From contig OZ020588.1 in NCBI GenBank assembly GCA_963971535.1, positions 126,496,264 through 126,560,263 on the forward strand: a DNA stretch of 64,000 bases. Direction: 5' to 3'. The position numbers and the translations under genes were made by a program. Each line of letters starts with the position of its first letter. Position 1 is the stretch's first letter. The DNA is from Notolepis coatsorum (lineage: Eukaryota; Chordata; Actinopteri; Aulopiformes; Paralepididae). Positions 1 through 11,371 of the stretch are shown piece by piece. The notes below the pieces were generated by a model. The model searched no databases. It was not told the origin of the DNA and saw only the letters and a list, made by a program, of their open reading frames with translations.

Positions 1-344
1 AAATCACTTTATTCATTCCAGATGTAGCTTATTTTTCCAATCATATTGTACTGAACAAAGATTAGCAACACATTTTCTTGCGGTGAATTCCTGCCTGAAC
101 ATTCAAGACATGCTGTATTGCGTGGGGCTTTTAGAGAGGAAGATCCGTAGGACATCACAACGTCAATTCCTGAACGCAACCTATTTGATAGAGGAGAGAT
201 TACACCCATGCAGCCTCGAGTGTCGTGTGCAGTGTAAACAAACATTGTTTATGAGAACACATCCAATGGGAACACAGTTTCTTGAGTCTGGCGTTGTTGT
301 ACTTTATCTATTTAGTGTTACTTTTGGGAGTAGTGGGGGAGAAA
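1..344. other. Unassigned sequence at window start
   Basis: No gene, LTR or terminal repeat is recognised here. The short open frames on both strands look like chance. The stretch ends where a LINE-type 3' tail begins. Confidence 0.4.
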
Positions 345-445
345 TGAATGAATGAAAATTGTTAAGTGGATGCAGACCAGAGAAAGACTTTCGTCTTGTT
401 TACATCAGGGTCCCCCATTTTCAATTCATATCGACATTTATGACA
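345..445 (-). repeat. LINE-like 3' end with (ATTC)n tail
   Basis: Read on the minus strand this ends in ATTC repeats, which appear as GAATG repeats on the plus strand. The same unit recurs at 22540-22712 (plus strand), 33853-34010 and 36976-37071 (both minus strand). In better copies an AATAAAG motif sits just before the ATTC tail, as expected of a LINE or LINE-derived 3' end. The family was not identified, and only the 3' end is present in all four copies. Confidence 0.6.
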
Positions 446-487
446 TACACAACATACATGACATTAGGAATTAATAAGAACGAGCCG

Positions 488-640
488 CCTCGGAAGAAGA
501 CTGGCTCTTCCGCTTCACAGCGCGGCAGCGGGCGATAAGGGGGGCGTGCTAGCCGCGGTCACGTGGGCTTAGTGGCCAATCAGAGGAACCCGGAAACCGA
601 ACTGTGTTGTATTTGGCATAGACGCATCCCACACACCAGA
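488..640 (+). promoter_or_regulatory. GC-rich promoter-like segment
   Basis: This GC-rich stretch lies just before the copia fragment. It contains a CACGTG E-box and a CCAATCAG CCAAT-box and stands out from its AT-rich surroundings. It could be a CpG-type promoter remnant of a host gene or of a transposon. No transcription start or first exon is recognisable. Confidence 0.2.
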
Positions 641-645
641 GCGGG

Positions 646-1518
646 GTGGCAGAGAGGGAATGGCACACCCTTTTCAAAATGGCTAGGTGTAAGCTAGCAG
701 ATAGTAACTTACCAAAGAGCCTGTGGCATTATGCGGTGCAAGAAGCCGCTTACACCAGAAACAGGTGCTTTAATAAGCACTCGGGCACTACCCCGTATAC
801 AGCGCTGACAGGAAAGAAGTGTAATCTAGCCAGAATGCACAGATTTGGATCAGTGTGTTATGCGTACCTGCAGGACAGGGGAAAACCCAAGTCCAAGGAT
901 GCAAAAGGATTTTTCATAGGACACGACAAAGGAAGCCCTGCTTTCCTAGTTTATCATCCCGGTAACAGGAGAGTGCAGAAACACATGCTAGTAAAGTTTG
1001 TCACGAAGACAACCTGTGAGAGCGAGACACAGACAGAGGAGTCAGAGCTGGACTCCAGAGCAAGGTGTGTAGAAACAGAGACACATCAACCCAGTGTACT
1101 TAGTACAGTCGTGCAGACAGACAGTCAGCAACCCCCAGAGGGCGATGCCGAGGAGCACCCGAGGGTGACGTCAAGTGCCCCAAGCAGTGGGAGGTATCCC
1201 TCAAGGGAACACAAACCCCCAAAATATCTGACAGACTCTGCCAGGAAAGGGAGTGACGAGGAGGACAGTACACCTACCCCCGTTGAGTACTACTACAGGG
1301 TAGCCAGTGGGGTAAACCCGACCTTTAAAGAGGCCACATTGTCCCCCGAAGAGGGCAGACATACAGTGGGAGGGAAATGGTTGTATTCAACCAAGTTACC
1401 AGAGGGCAGACAGACAGTGGGAGGGAAATGGTTGTATTCAATCCAGGAGGATATTGAAGGCCACGGCAAATACAAAGTATGGTTCGTAGAAAATCGCTTA
1501 AGTGCTGAAGGAGGGTAG
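646..1518 (+). pseudogene. copia-type integrase/start-of-RT fragment
   Basis: The 290-codon frame matches the C-terminal half of a Ty1/copia integrase. It begins inside the conserved VAER segment and carries the W-x-YAV, YTRNR and TPYTALTGKK segments, then the FGSVCYAYL and FFIGHD blocks seen in this superfamily. A charged linker follows. It ends at a GKWLYSIQED segment, which is where the copia reverse transcriptase normally begins. The integrase catalytic core lies upstream and is absent, and almost all of the RT is missing. A probable LTR of the same type lies at 3957-4260 on the same strand. This is a dead internal fragment. Confidence 0.75.
1351..1446 (+). repeat. 51-bp in-frame tandem duplication in copia ORF
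   Basis: Two copies of GAGGGCAGACA(T/G)ACAGTG followed by GGGAAATGGTTGTATTCAA start at 1351 and 1402. The period is 51 bp, so the reading frame is kept. The duplicated peptide contains the VGGKWLYS segment at the integrase/RT junction. Confidence 0.85.
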
Positions 1519-1810
1519 CCCATATTTAAATAATGAAGAAGAATTGCTTAAATGCTGAGGGAGAATACTCCAGGTTTAAATACAGGAGGAGTAGAATCCA
1601 GGTTTGAAAGTCTGACTAGAGACCATGTTTGAATACTGAAATGAGTCCTATGTTTGGTTCCACGTTTAGATAAAGAAATGGGTCCCATGTTTAAGTACAG
1701 AGGTGGATGAGTTACCATGTTTAAAATACTGAAATTAATCTTATGTTTAATCCCCTGTTTAAGTACAGAGGTGGGTGATTTACAATGTTTAAATACAAAG
1801 GTGATTCAAT
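1519..1810. repeat. Degenerate short repeats of an ATGTTTAAATAC-like motif
   Basis: Variants of CATGTTTAAATAC-AGAGGTGG recur about every 30-45 bp, with no coding potential. They lie between the copia fragment and the L2 insertion. Their origin is unclear. Confidence 0.4.
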
Positions 1811-3434
1811 GGCTTTCAGTGCGACTTCCCTGCCCTCCCTCGGCCAGTCAGACCACAACCTTGTGAGGCTCGTATCCACATACACGCCTCTCATTAAGAG
1901 ACAGCCTCCGACCACCAGGTCTGTCCCACAGTGGTCTGACGACGTCGAGGAGGAGCTACAGGAGTGTTTCAGGTCGACAGACTGGGACATGTTTGAGAGG
2001 GCCCATGGTGATGACATTGATGGACTATCCCACTGCATCACAGACTACATCAGGTTCTGTGAGGAGAGCATCGTACCCACAAAGAAGGTACGCTGCTTTT
2101 CAAACAATAAACCCTGGATTAGCAAGGACATTAAACACCTGCTAAACAGGAAAAAGAGGGCCTTCATGGCAGGGGACACTGAGCAGGCCAGGGCTGTCCA
2201 AAGGGAGCTCAAAAAAGAGCTAAGGGCAGCCAAGGTCAGCTACAAGGACAGGCTGGAGGGCAGACTACAGGCCAACAACACCAGGGAGGTGTGGGCGGGG
2301 GTCAGGAAGATCACTGGTTTCAAACAGCAGGGCACAGCTGTTGAGGGCCCGCCAGAGCGTGCAAACGAGTTCAACTCGTTTTTCAACCACTTTGACCAGA
2401 GTGGCCTCCCCACACCCCTCCCCCCACCCATCGACACCAGCACCAGATCACACCTACAAAGCAGCCCCCCCACCCCCCACCCACCCACACCCATCAGCAC
2501 CGGCACCCCACCGCCAACATCAACAGGCTGCCTACCACCCCCAACCCTGACGATCACAAGCAGTCAGGTCAGTAGGCAGCTCTCCAGGATTAGTGTAAAC
2601 AAGGCCAGAGGACCGGACAACACCAATCCCAGGGTGCTCAAAGTATGTGCGGAGCAGCTGGCAGCACCACTCCAGCATCTTTTCAACCTCTCCCTGAGGC
2701 TGGAGAGGGTGCCCCAGCTCTGGAAGACCTCCTGCATTGTCCCGGTGCCCAAGAAGGGACGTCCCAGCACCCTCAACGACTACAGGCCAGTCGCTCTGAC
2801 GTCACACGTCATGAAGACGTTTGAGAGACTGGTCCTGCAACACCTCAAGCCCCTGGTGCGTGACTCCCTCGACCCCCTGCAGTTTGCATACCAGGCAAAC
2901 ATCGGGGTGGAGGATGCCATCATCTACATGCTCCACAGAGCGTACACGCACCTGGAGAAGCCGCGCAGCTCAGTGAGGATTATGTTCTTTGATTTCTCCA
3001 GCGCCTTCAACACCATCCAGCCGTCACTGCTAGCGGAGAAGCTCTCCGCGATGCAGCTGGAGCACGGCTTGGTGGCCTGGATCAAGGACTATCTCACTGA
3101 GAGGCCACAGTACGTCAGACTAAAGGACAGTCAGTCTGACGTACTGGTGAGCAACACCGGCACCCCCCAAGGAACTGTGCTGTCACCCTTCCTCTTCACC
3201 CTCTACACCTCAGACTTCTGCCGCAACTCAAGCGGGTGTCACCTGCAGAAGTTCTCAGACGACTCCTCCATCGTAAGCTACATCACCGACGATGATGAGG
3301 AGGAGTACAGAGCCCTGGTGGAGAGCTTCGTGGGGTGGAGCGACAGCAACCACCTCCAACTCAACACCAGTAAGACCAAGGAGCTGGTGGTGGACTTCCG
3401 GAGGGGCAAGAAGAAGCTGAGTATATGTTTCTAG
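1810..3434 (+). pseudogene. L2-like LINE ORF2, truncated at both ends
   Basis: The open frame starts inside the last endonuclease motif (QSDHNLV) and runs through a linker (NNKPWISKD) into a non-LTR reverse transcriptase. RT blocks are visible in order: NDYRPVALTSHVMKTFERLV, the MFFDFSSAFNTIQP block, the TGTPQGTVLSPFLFTLYTSD block, and FSDDSSIVSYI in place of the usual (F/Y)ADD. FSDD is normal for many L2/CR1-clade elements. The frame ends at a VDFRRGKKK segment and then loses homology near 3418, so the C-terminal part and the 3' UTR are missing. The 5' truncation is normal for a LINE. The 3' loss implies a later break or deletion. The missing C-terminal region is represented by a separate copy at 42351. 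Confidence 0.8.
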
Positions 3435-3956
3435 CTATGACAATGCAAAATGTGTTTATCTAGAGCAACTGCTCGAAGTGATGAAGATAAGGTTATGAAT
3501 ATATTGCTCAAAATGCAGTAGGTAATTGAAATGTATTCTCTATACCGAATATGGTGTTTTTGAAGAATGGGCGTTCTGTCAAAACCGTTTAAAATGATGG
3601 ACATTGTGTATATATGGAGACTGTTGTTTATGAGGACAACCAGGGGACCATTGTGATTGCTAGGAACCCAATGTGTCAATATAGATGTAAACATGTCATT
3701 ATAGATAATATCATCTCATCAGGTATGTTATCAGATAAGAAAGAATGACACCGGTTTACTGTCCAATGGACGACAGAGTAGTAGACATGAGGGAACCTGT
3801 TTCAAATAAAAAATTGAAGGGATTTGCAAGGGTCATGTTTAATGTGAAGATATTGACCTGTCATACCCTGTTGATGTTTTTGGGATTATAATATTTCCTT
3901 TGTCAAATGTTTTTCCAAGAAGTCAGCCAGTATGCTAATGCAGACCTAAGTGGGAG
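3435..3956. other. Unassigned AT-rich stretch before the copia LTR
   Basis: No confident homology. It may be decayed copia internal sequence, because it ends in a purine-rich AAGTGGGAG directly before an LTR beginning TGTTGAAG. Confidence 0.3.
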
Positions 3957-4260
3957 TGTTGAAGTCAGAGGTTCTGTGTAGGATTGTTAGTAACTGTCTA
4001 ACTGTATATATGGCTGTTTACACTAGTAACTGTTTACCTGCATACATAACTGTCTCCACCAGTAACTGTCTAGCTGCATATCTATCTGTTCCCACTAGAG
4101 GGCGCTCTAGGCGGAGCCACCCAGGTACACCACCATGTGGCGAGTATAAAAGTAGATGTCTGCTCCCACTTCTTTCTCTCCCCCATGTCTCTCAGTGAGA
4201 GAAGACCTGTGTTACTGCTCTTTCCATGTGAATAAAAGAAACCATGCCAGTGCAGGCTCA
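3957..4260 (+). repeat. Probable copia-type 3' LTR
   Basis: It starts TGTTGAAG after a polypurine stretch and ends in CA. It holds a TATAAAA box (4145) and AATAAAA (4231) in the usual LTR order. No second LTR copy is in the window, so the assignment rests on position and internal signals only. Confidence 0.5.
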
Positions 4261-5011
4261 AGATAGAAACCATGGCCCTCATTTATCAACAATTCTTAGA
4301 AAGTGTTCTATGTTCGTATTTAAGCACAGAATTTAGAATGTGTGTACGCACAGACATATTGGGATTTATCAACCGTGCGTACACGGGTCCTACGCTCCTC
4401 CGTGTTGATAAATACCTCTTTGTTCTACCGTCAATGCTTGTGCATGATTATCCATATATGGTCATGAAACACCCCCCATGGGATGTGAAATAATGGACTG
4501 ACCCGAGCGAACTATGAGAAACTCCACGAGCGAGATTGTTCACGGAACCAAGAAGACACAACCCGTGTTATGGGATAAATAACAGGCTGGCGGACTTGTA
4601 CATGGTGATGTCAGATATCAAGACTCCCTAAGACCATTGCTGCAATTCTGCCTGGACAGCTCAAAATACTAATAAAGACCGTTCGTTAACCACTGTTTGG
4701 CGTTAGTGTGTCATTATAACCATGCTGGAATATGAATGCCTTTATTCGTTCTGTTCGATTGGCTACCGGGTATAATATGATTTGTACTAGAGGCATACAA
4801 TCTATTTTGTTGTCGGTATTAGGTAGCCTATATGAATTACATATAATAGCAGCCATAGCCTACATTATGCAACAGTAACTTGCGCATATTTAATAACACA
4901 TGGCACAGCCCTGCGAAGCCCTGCATACAGTAAACTAACTTGATCATTAATCTAGCTGTTGTATCTTTACGCTTATGAAAACATTAAATAATATGTATAG
5001 GCTATAGGCCT

Positions 5012-5429
5012 TGTTGTAGCCAATTTAATGATTTTCTGCCTTTATGTTACTGTATGAAGGCACCGTGTCATCATGAAAGTGTTGACCAATTAGCAGGCAG
5101 TGGGCTCAGGAGGCGGGGCTCATGTGCGCTTAGGTGCAGTCTATATGTATGGGTTCACAGGTGTGCAGCGGCAGGGAATTTGGGTAATTATCACAGGGAA
5201 GCCACACTATCTTTTTACCGTGCTCGTTTGTTTGTTTTCAGTTACATTGAGTCACTTTTTGAGTTTATTTTGTATGCTTATATTTGTCCACACCGCAAGT
5301 AGTAATAAAACACTCTCAACAGTAACCAAGGAGAAGACATCATTTTATTATCAACAAGCATCACACGTAGGAAAGAGCTTCACCCAGTATTCCCTCACTG
5401 GCAACATTTCTTGTTAGGTTGCCCTTACA
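5012..5429 (+). repeat. 5' LTR of BEL 1
   Basis: Starts TGTTGTAGCC and ends CCCTTACA. AATAAA lies at 5304. It matches the 3' LTR (10950-11367) except for two substitutions, near 5169 and 5365. No perfect tRNA primer site was seen directly after it. Confidence 0.92.
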
Positions 5430-5701
5430 CAAGTAAAAAGATAAGCTTCTAAACAAGATTGTTTTTGAAGACGGACAGATACGGAAGGAGTCAAGGAACA
5501 GCGCCCCTTTTCATTGACGTTTCTGCCAATTCAACCACGATATCAACAACGCGGAACAGCACATCAAAGAAGTTACGGTGAGACGGATTCATGAATGAAT
5601 GGAATAAAGTTGTGGAAGGAGTGGCCTCGCGCAAATGGACAAAGGCAAATCCTACCAAGAATTCTATATAAAACCTCCGCCTATTGCTTGACATTGTAGA
5701 T

Positions 5702-8700
5702 ATGAGTAGCGTGGGGAATCAGGAAATTAACGTTGAAATGGAGGCAGCTGTCAATCAAGATGAAACAGACAATGAACTTGGCAAAAGGCTTTCTAAGCCC
5801 ACATTTAAAGCTTTGGAAACAAAGATCATGTTGTTGCATAAAGAAAGGAACTTTGGACTGAAACAATTGTGTAAAATAGCTAAAGAGTTGGATCAAATGA
5901 TGTGCTCAAATGAAAATATTTCCGTCATGCAAATTAAGCACGACACACTGTGGAAGTTGGTTGGTGAAACTACACGGGTACATGAATCACTAAAACCTCT
6001 ATTACCCGACGACGAAATGTCTAAACAAACAGAATGGTTTCAAGGTCACCTGCACAATGTTAATAAAATCATTGACAAAACGGAGAAATGGGTGTGTGCT
6101 AATAGGGAGCAGTGCATGCCCACACAAGTTGATGACAATGATTACAAATTCAATGATGTGCCCAATGCAACTGAGGGTGTGGTTGACACAAAGAACAATG
6201 CTGTTTCGAGTACAAATGAGGTTCTGAATAACAACGGTTCAAATAACAATGCTGTGTCCTATACAAACGAGGGTCTTGATAATGATGGTTCAAATTTCAA
6301 CTTTGTGTCAAATGAAAACGAGGAGGTGAATAGTATTGGGCCAGATGACAGTGTTTCCAATACGGGTAAATCAAGGGTGTCACGTGGTAGTTCTACCCGA
6401 CACTCAATGTCATCAAACATTTCTGCATCCATCTTGGCACAGGCCGAGGTGGCGGCACTTGTGGTATTGGAAATGGCGTTAAAAGAAAGTCATGAAATGG
6501 AAGCTCAGGAGGTACAATTAAAAGCACAAATGGAAGCCCAGGAGGCACAAATAAGAAAAAAAAGACAATTGCTTCAAATACAAAGTCAAATTGCTGCTCA
6601 GACAGCTAAGGTAAATGTTCTCAGGAACAGAGGGTCTGACATTGAAAGCAGAGTTACAGATGGAATGAACTCTTATGCATCAAAAGAAAAGGCTGTTCTC
6701 AACCCCTCTGCTGTACAATTCATTCCATCAATGTCGGATTGTCATGTCAGCTATCCACCAACAGGAGGGAGTGGCCCTGCAATGGCAATTGATGCACAGC
6801 CAATGGATTCAACACAGCAATACAGATTTCCACCAACAGGAGGCAGCAAACCTGCAAGACCAACTCAATCACACCAAAAGCTATACAAGCAGCCCAGTAC
6901 TGTAGCCACTCGGCACAAGGAAATCAGTTCTCACGGAACCAAAACAAAACCAAGTGCCTTCACTGCAAGCATGCCACAACGATCTCAACACCTACCTCCT
7001 GCTGTATGTTCACCGCAGCAACCCATTCAAAGCAGTGAGGATCAAGGCAATATCTTCACGATCATGCAGAAGCAAAATGACATTACAGCATTACTTGTGC
7101 AACATCAAGTTTCCTTATCACTACCCCCCAGGGATATACCAATCTTTGATGGAAACCCTTTTGAATACAACACATTCATTAGAGCCTTTGAACATGGAGT
7201 GGAAGGAAAGGCTGTTAATAGCGTGGACTGCTTGTATTACCTGGAGCAGTACACTAGAGGGCAACCTAAAGAGCTGGTAAAGAGCTGTCAACATATGCCA
7301 TCCGACAGGGGGTATCACAAGGCAAGAACTCTTCTGCATGAACGTTTTGAAAATGAGCAGAAAATAGCCACTGCATATATGGAGAGAGCGTTTGGATGGG
7401 TACCTATAAAATCAGAGGATATCAAGGCTTTGCAAGCATTTTCCTTGTTTCTACGCATCTGCTGTAATGCCATGGAAGACATCAGCTATATGTCTGAGAT
7501 GAACATGCCATCAAACCTACGGGCAATAATTATGAAGCTACCTTACAAACTCAGGGACAGATGGAGAAACATTGCTTTTGAATACCAGGAGAAACACCAT
7601 CGTCAAGCAGGTTTCAGTGAAATTGTCACCTTCATTGAAAGACAAGTGTCTATCGCATCTGACCCACTGTACGGGGACATTCTAGACACTGTTGTCTCAA
7701 TGTCAAAGTTAAAGATTGGAAACAAATCTTCACAAGGACGCCTGCAGGAGAGAGGAAGCAGTTTTGCTACCTTTGTGGCACCCGTTGAGCTTGACAATCA
7801 AGAGGAGAGAGACAAACCAATAAGAGAATCCTGCCTGCTATGTGAAGAGGGTCACAGTGTGGAAACATGTTCTAAAATGGAGAAGAAGCGGCATGGTGAA
7901 AAAATAGACTTTCTAAAAAGAAAGGGCGCTTGCTTTGGATGCTTACATGTCGGGCACATAAGTTCACAGTGCCATAGTAGGTTGTTTTGTAAAATATGTA
8001 ACCTAAGACATCCTACCATTCTCCATATTCATGAAAGGGAATGGAAAGAACTAAGATCACGACAAGATGGCACACGAGATGAAAACAGAATGAGTCAAGT
8101 CACCACTCCCAAAACTTGTGGCCACATAGGGGCCGGAGCACAAAATTGCGTCTTGTCTATTGTACCTGTCAAGATCAAGGCAAAGAAAGGCAACACAGTC
8201 TTAGAAACCTATGCATTCTTAGACCCCGGCAGTTCATCCACTTTCTGCTCTGAGCAACTCATGAGGAAGCTCAACTTGACAGGAAGGAGCACTAGATTCC
8301 TGATGAAAACAATGAACCAAGAAAACTTTGTCAACAGTCAAGTCATTTCAGGACTAGAGGTTGCAGCACTAAACAGTGACACCTACATTGAATTGCCTGA
8401 TGTGTACACCCAACACAAGATGCCTGTGACTCGATATAACATCCCGCGACAGAAGGACTTGTATGCTTGGCCATATTTAAACACTGTGGAAATTCCTGCT
8501 ATTGACGCTGACGTGGAGTTGTTGATAGGAACTAACACTCCAGACGCAATGGAGCCATGGGAAGTGATAAACAGCAGGGGTAAAGGACCTTACGCTGTTA
8601 AAACCCTGTTGGGATGGGTTGTTAACGGACCGTTGAGAGAAGGCGGTGACTGTGGGATCGGCTGCCCCACGGTCACAGCCAACCGCATTTCCATTGCTCA

Positions 8701-9118
8701 GATAGAGGAATTGTTGGTTGAACAATACAACCATGACTTCAATGAGAAATCAACAGCAGACAAGCCAGAAATGTCCATAGAAGACCTCAAGTTCATGCAG
8801 ATTGTCAATACTTCAGCCGAACTAAAGAATGGACATTACTGCTTGCCATTGCCTTTTAGAGAGGACAACGTTGTCATGCCCAACAACCGCCACCTTGCTG
8901 AGCAAAGAATCCACGGCCCGGAGTTCCTTTCCAAAAGTGAGGAAGAGTGGCCTGTTAACATTATGGATACAAGTTCCATCAACAGTGATGACCCAGAGGT
9001 CAGAGGAGAGGCCTCAGTTAATGCTGTCATCATCAACGACGCACCACAAGCAACAAATCAGCTGATTTCTCCTCATGGAACAGACTTAAGACCTCAGTTG
9101 CGTGGTTTCTTCAGCTAA
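5702..9118 (+). CDS. BEL 1 gag-protease polyprotein with RT deleted
   Basis: The first ATG of the open frame is at 5702. In order it shows an N-terminal region rich in charged and Asn residues with a Gln/Glu-rich coiled-coil stretch, then a gag segment with PIFDGNPFEYNTFIRAFEHG (the DUF1759 type of Pao elements). Next come cysteine-rich knuckles (CLLCEEGHSVETC, CFGCLHVGHISSQC, CKICNLRH), then a retropepsin-like protease with AFLDPGSSSTFCSEQL (DUF1758). After the NNRHLAEQR segment that normally precedes the reverse transcriptase, the frame jumps near 8908 to GPEFLSKSEEEWP, which in intact elements follows RNase H. The jump keeps the frame. About 9066 a frameshift leads to a stop at 9118. The gag and protease parts look intact. 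Confidence 0.85.
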   Translation: MSSVGNQEINVEMEAAVNQDETDNELGKRLSKPTFKALETKIMLLHKERNFGLKQLCKIAKELDQMMCSNENISVMQIKHDTLWKLVGETTRVHESLKPLLPDDEMSKQTEWFQGHLHNVNKIIDKTEKWVCANREQCMPTQVDDNDYKFNDVPNATEGVVDTKNNAVSSTNEVLNNNGSNNNAVSYTNEGLDNDGSNFNFVSNENEEVNSIGPDDSVSNTGKSRVSRGSSTRHSMSSNISASILAQAEVAALVVLEMALKESHEMEAQEVQLKAQMEAQEAQIRKKRQLLQIQSQIAAQTAKVNVLRNRGSDIESRVTDGMNSYASKEKAVLNPSAVQFIPSMSDCHVSYPPTGGSGPAMAIDAQPMDSTQQYRFPPTGGSKPARPTQSHQKLYKQPSTVATRHKEISSHGTKTKPSAFTASMPQRSQHLPPAVCSPQQPIQSSEDQGNIFTIMQKQNDITALLVQHQVSLSLPPRDIPIFDGNPFEYNTFIRAFEHGVEGKAVNSVDCLYYLEQYTRGQPKELVKSCQHMPSDRGYHKARTLLHERFENEQKIATAYMERAFGWVPIKSEDIKALQAFSLFLRICCNAMEDISYMSEMNMPSNLRAIIMKLPYKLRDRWRNIAFEYQEKHHRQAGFSEIVTFIERQVSIASDPLYGDILDTVVSMSKLKIGNKSSQGRLQERGSSFATFVAPVELDNQEERDKPIRESCLLCEEGHSVETCSKMEKKRHGEKIDFLKRKGACFGCLHVGHISSQCHSRLFCKICNLRHPTILHIHEREWKELRSRQDGTRDENRMSQVTTPKTCGHIGAGAQNCVLSIVPVKIKAKKGNTVLETYAFLDPGSSSTFCSEQLMRKLNLTGRSTRFLMKTMNQENFVNSQVISGLEVAALNSDTYIELPDVYTQHKMPVTRYNIPRQKDLYAWPYLNTVEIPAIDADVELLIGTNTPDAMEPWEVINSRGKGPYAVKTLLGWVVNGPLREGGDCGIGCPTVTANRISIAQIEELLVEQYNHDFNEKSTADKPEMSIEDLKFMQIVNTSAELKNGHYCLPLPFREDNVVMPNNRHLAEQRIHGPEFLSKSEEEWPVNIMDTSSINSDDPEVRGEASVNAVIINDAPQATNQLISPHGTDLRPQLRGFFS

Positions 9119-10611
9119 GGAAGACGCTGCAGGTGCTGCTTCAAAGGAGAAAAGAACTACAAGCTGCTCTGTGCAGCACCAAGTTTGACATAACTCACAA
9201 GAACAAAGTGGAAGAGGACATGAAGAGTTTCAGAGCCACAATGGGTGGTCACACCTTATGTCCTGAAGACATTGACACTGCGGAAAGAGCCATCATTCAA
9301 TACTGTCAAATGGACAAGTTTAGTGATGAAATCACTGCTTTAAAAGAAGGAACATCTGGAGTAAAGAAAGGCAGCCACATTTGCAGACTTGATCCAGTAC
9401 TGGATCACGGACTTTTGAGAGTGGGAGGAAGACTTAGCAAAGGAGCAATGTCCGATGATATAAAACATCCAGTCATTCTTGCTAAAGGTCAACACATCAC
9501 CACTCTCATCTTACGCCACATGCATGAACAGCTGGGACACTGTGGAAGGAACCACCTGTTTTCGGGACTTCGCAGATGGTACTGGATCACCAAAGCAAAT
9601 GCGGCTGCCAGAAAAGTACTCAACTCCTGCGTTGTCTGTCGACGAAACAGAGGAAAGCTGGGCGAGCAAAAGATGGCAGATTTACCAAAGGAAAGGTTGC
9701 AAGCCGACTTTCCACCGTTCACAAATGTCGGCATAGAATATTTTGGACCATTTGAGGTGAAGAGAGGCCGTAGCCTCATCAAACGATACAGAGTTATTTT
9801 CACATGTATGGCCAGCCGGGCAGTCCATTTGGAAATGGCCTACTCATTGGACACCAGTTCTTGCATTAACGCCATACGCAGATTGGTTTCTAGAAGAGGC
9901 CAAGTGTCACACATTAAGTCCGACAACGGCACCAATTTTGTTGGGGCAGAACGTGAGCTGAGAGAAGCTTTAACTCACCTAAACCAAGGGAAAATATCAA
10001 ACTCACTACTTCATCTTGGAGTAAAGTGGAGTTTCAACACTCCAGCTGCATCTCATCATGGAGGAGTGTGGGAAAGGGTCATTCGCATGGTCAGGAAGGT
10101 GCTGACTTCTGTTCTTCATCACCAACATCTAGACAACGAAGGATTACAAACATTCCTGTGTGAAGTAGAGGCCATATTGAACGACCGTCCCATTACGAAC
10201 GCCTCAGAGGATCCAAATGACCTTGAACCTTTGACCCCGAATCACATTCTTCTGTAAAAGGGCAAACCTTCCCTACCACCAGGGCTCTTCAGCAAAATTG
10301 ACTCTTATTCTAAACGTCGATGGAGGCAAGTTCAATTCCTCTCCAACCTCTTTTGGCACAGGTGGGTTCGAGAATATGTACCACTGTTGCAGGAGAGACA
10401 ACGATGGACAAAGGACAAGAGGAACTTTGCCACAGGGGACATCATCATGATTGCGGACTCTAATGCCCCTCGTGGATCCTGGCTGTTGGGCAAGGTACTG
10501 CAGACCTTTCCTGACAGACATGGACTTGTGCGATCCGTGAAAGTTCAAACCAAATATAACATTCTGGAGCGACCGATCGCCAAGATCTGTCTTCTTTTGG
10601 AAGCTGATTAG
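9068..10611 (+). pseudogene. BEL 1 integrase and C-terminal region
   Basis: It continues the polyprotein after a frameshift near 9066; the SSW-N-RLKTSVAWFL motif is readable in the new frame. It shows the zinc-binding H2C2 part (HMHEQLGHCG, CVVCRRNRG), then the catalytic core with FTCMASRAVHLEMA, SDNGTNFVGAERELR and HHGGVWERVIRMVRK, which carries the last catalytic Glu. A TAA at 10255-10257 interrupts the frame. The same frame reopens with a region containing RWTKDKRNFATGDIIMIAD (DUF5641 type) up to 10611. The catalytic residues seem preserved, so the only visible lesions here are the frameshift and the TAA. Confidence 0.85.
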
Positions 10612-10949
10612 ATTAATAACCATTTTTTCCCTTTGGACATAGGAGAAGTTTCCATGATCATAAAGATCTACTTTCTATTGGACGCTGAGTAGACTGAAGC
10701 CAATTTTCTATTACTGGGGTTACTAACCCTACTGGATTACACGAACTTTATGAACTACATGACTTTTGAACTATCGCTAAGATCTGTCTTCTTTTGGAAG
10801 CTAATTATACTATTATCTGTTTTTTCCTTCGGACAGCATGAACTTTGAGCACTACGAGTTAAATATCAATGCGGTCTACGCACTTGGCTACAACCACTTG
10901 CATGCATTGAATTGTTACATGTTTATATAGTATCAATTGGGGCCCGGAG
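10612..10949. other. BEL 1 3' untranslated segment
   Basis: Non-coding sequence between the polyprotein end and the 3' LTR. It ends in a GGGGCCCGGAG purine-rich stretch suitable as a polypurine tract. An AAGATCTGTCTTCTTTTGGA segment of the coding end is repeated near 10780. Confidence 0.6.
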
Positions 10950-11367
10950 TGTTGTAGCCAATTTAATGATTTTCTGCCTTTATGTTACTGTATGAAGGCA
11001 CCGTGTCATCATGAAAGTGTTGACCAATTAGCAGGCAGTGGGCTCAGGAGGCGGGGCTCATGTGCGCTTAGGTGCAGTCTATATGTATGGGTTCACAGGT
11101 GTGCAGTGGCAGGGAATTTGGGTAATTATCACAGGGAAGCCACACTATCTTTTTACCGTGCTCGTTTGTTTGTTTTCAGTTACATTGAGTCACTTTTTGA
11201 GTTTATTTTGTATGCTTATATTTGTCCACACCGCAAGTAGTAATAAAACACTCTCAACAGTAACCAAGGAGAAGACATCATTTTATTATCAACAAGCATC
11301 ACGCGTAGGAAAGAGCTTCACCCAGTATTCCCTCACTGGCAACATTTCTTGTTAGGTTGCCCTTACA
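10950..11367 (+). repeat. 3' LTR of BEL 1
   Basis: 418 bp, near-identical to 5012-5429. It is followed directly by the GGCCT target duplication, whose last T is also the first base of the Gypsy LTR. Confidence 0.92.
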
Positions 11368-11371
11368 GGCC

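Larger units (their letters stand above)
5012..11367 (+). mobile_element. BEL/Pao LTR retrotransposon 1 (lacks RT and RNase H)
   Basis: It is bounded by two 418-bp LTRs differing at only two positions. A perfect 5-bp target duplication GGCCT lies at 5007-5011 and 11368-11372. The internal part encodes gag, protease and integrase in BEL/Pao order, but the whole RT/RNase H section is missing. The near-identical LTRs mean insertion was recent. The defects (deletion, one frameshift, one stop) mean it cannot move by itself. Confidence 0.9.

Noticed and set aside
5054-5417. Short ORFs also found at 10992-11355
   Set aside because: They lie in the BEL 1 LTRs and show no domain.
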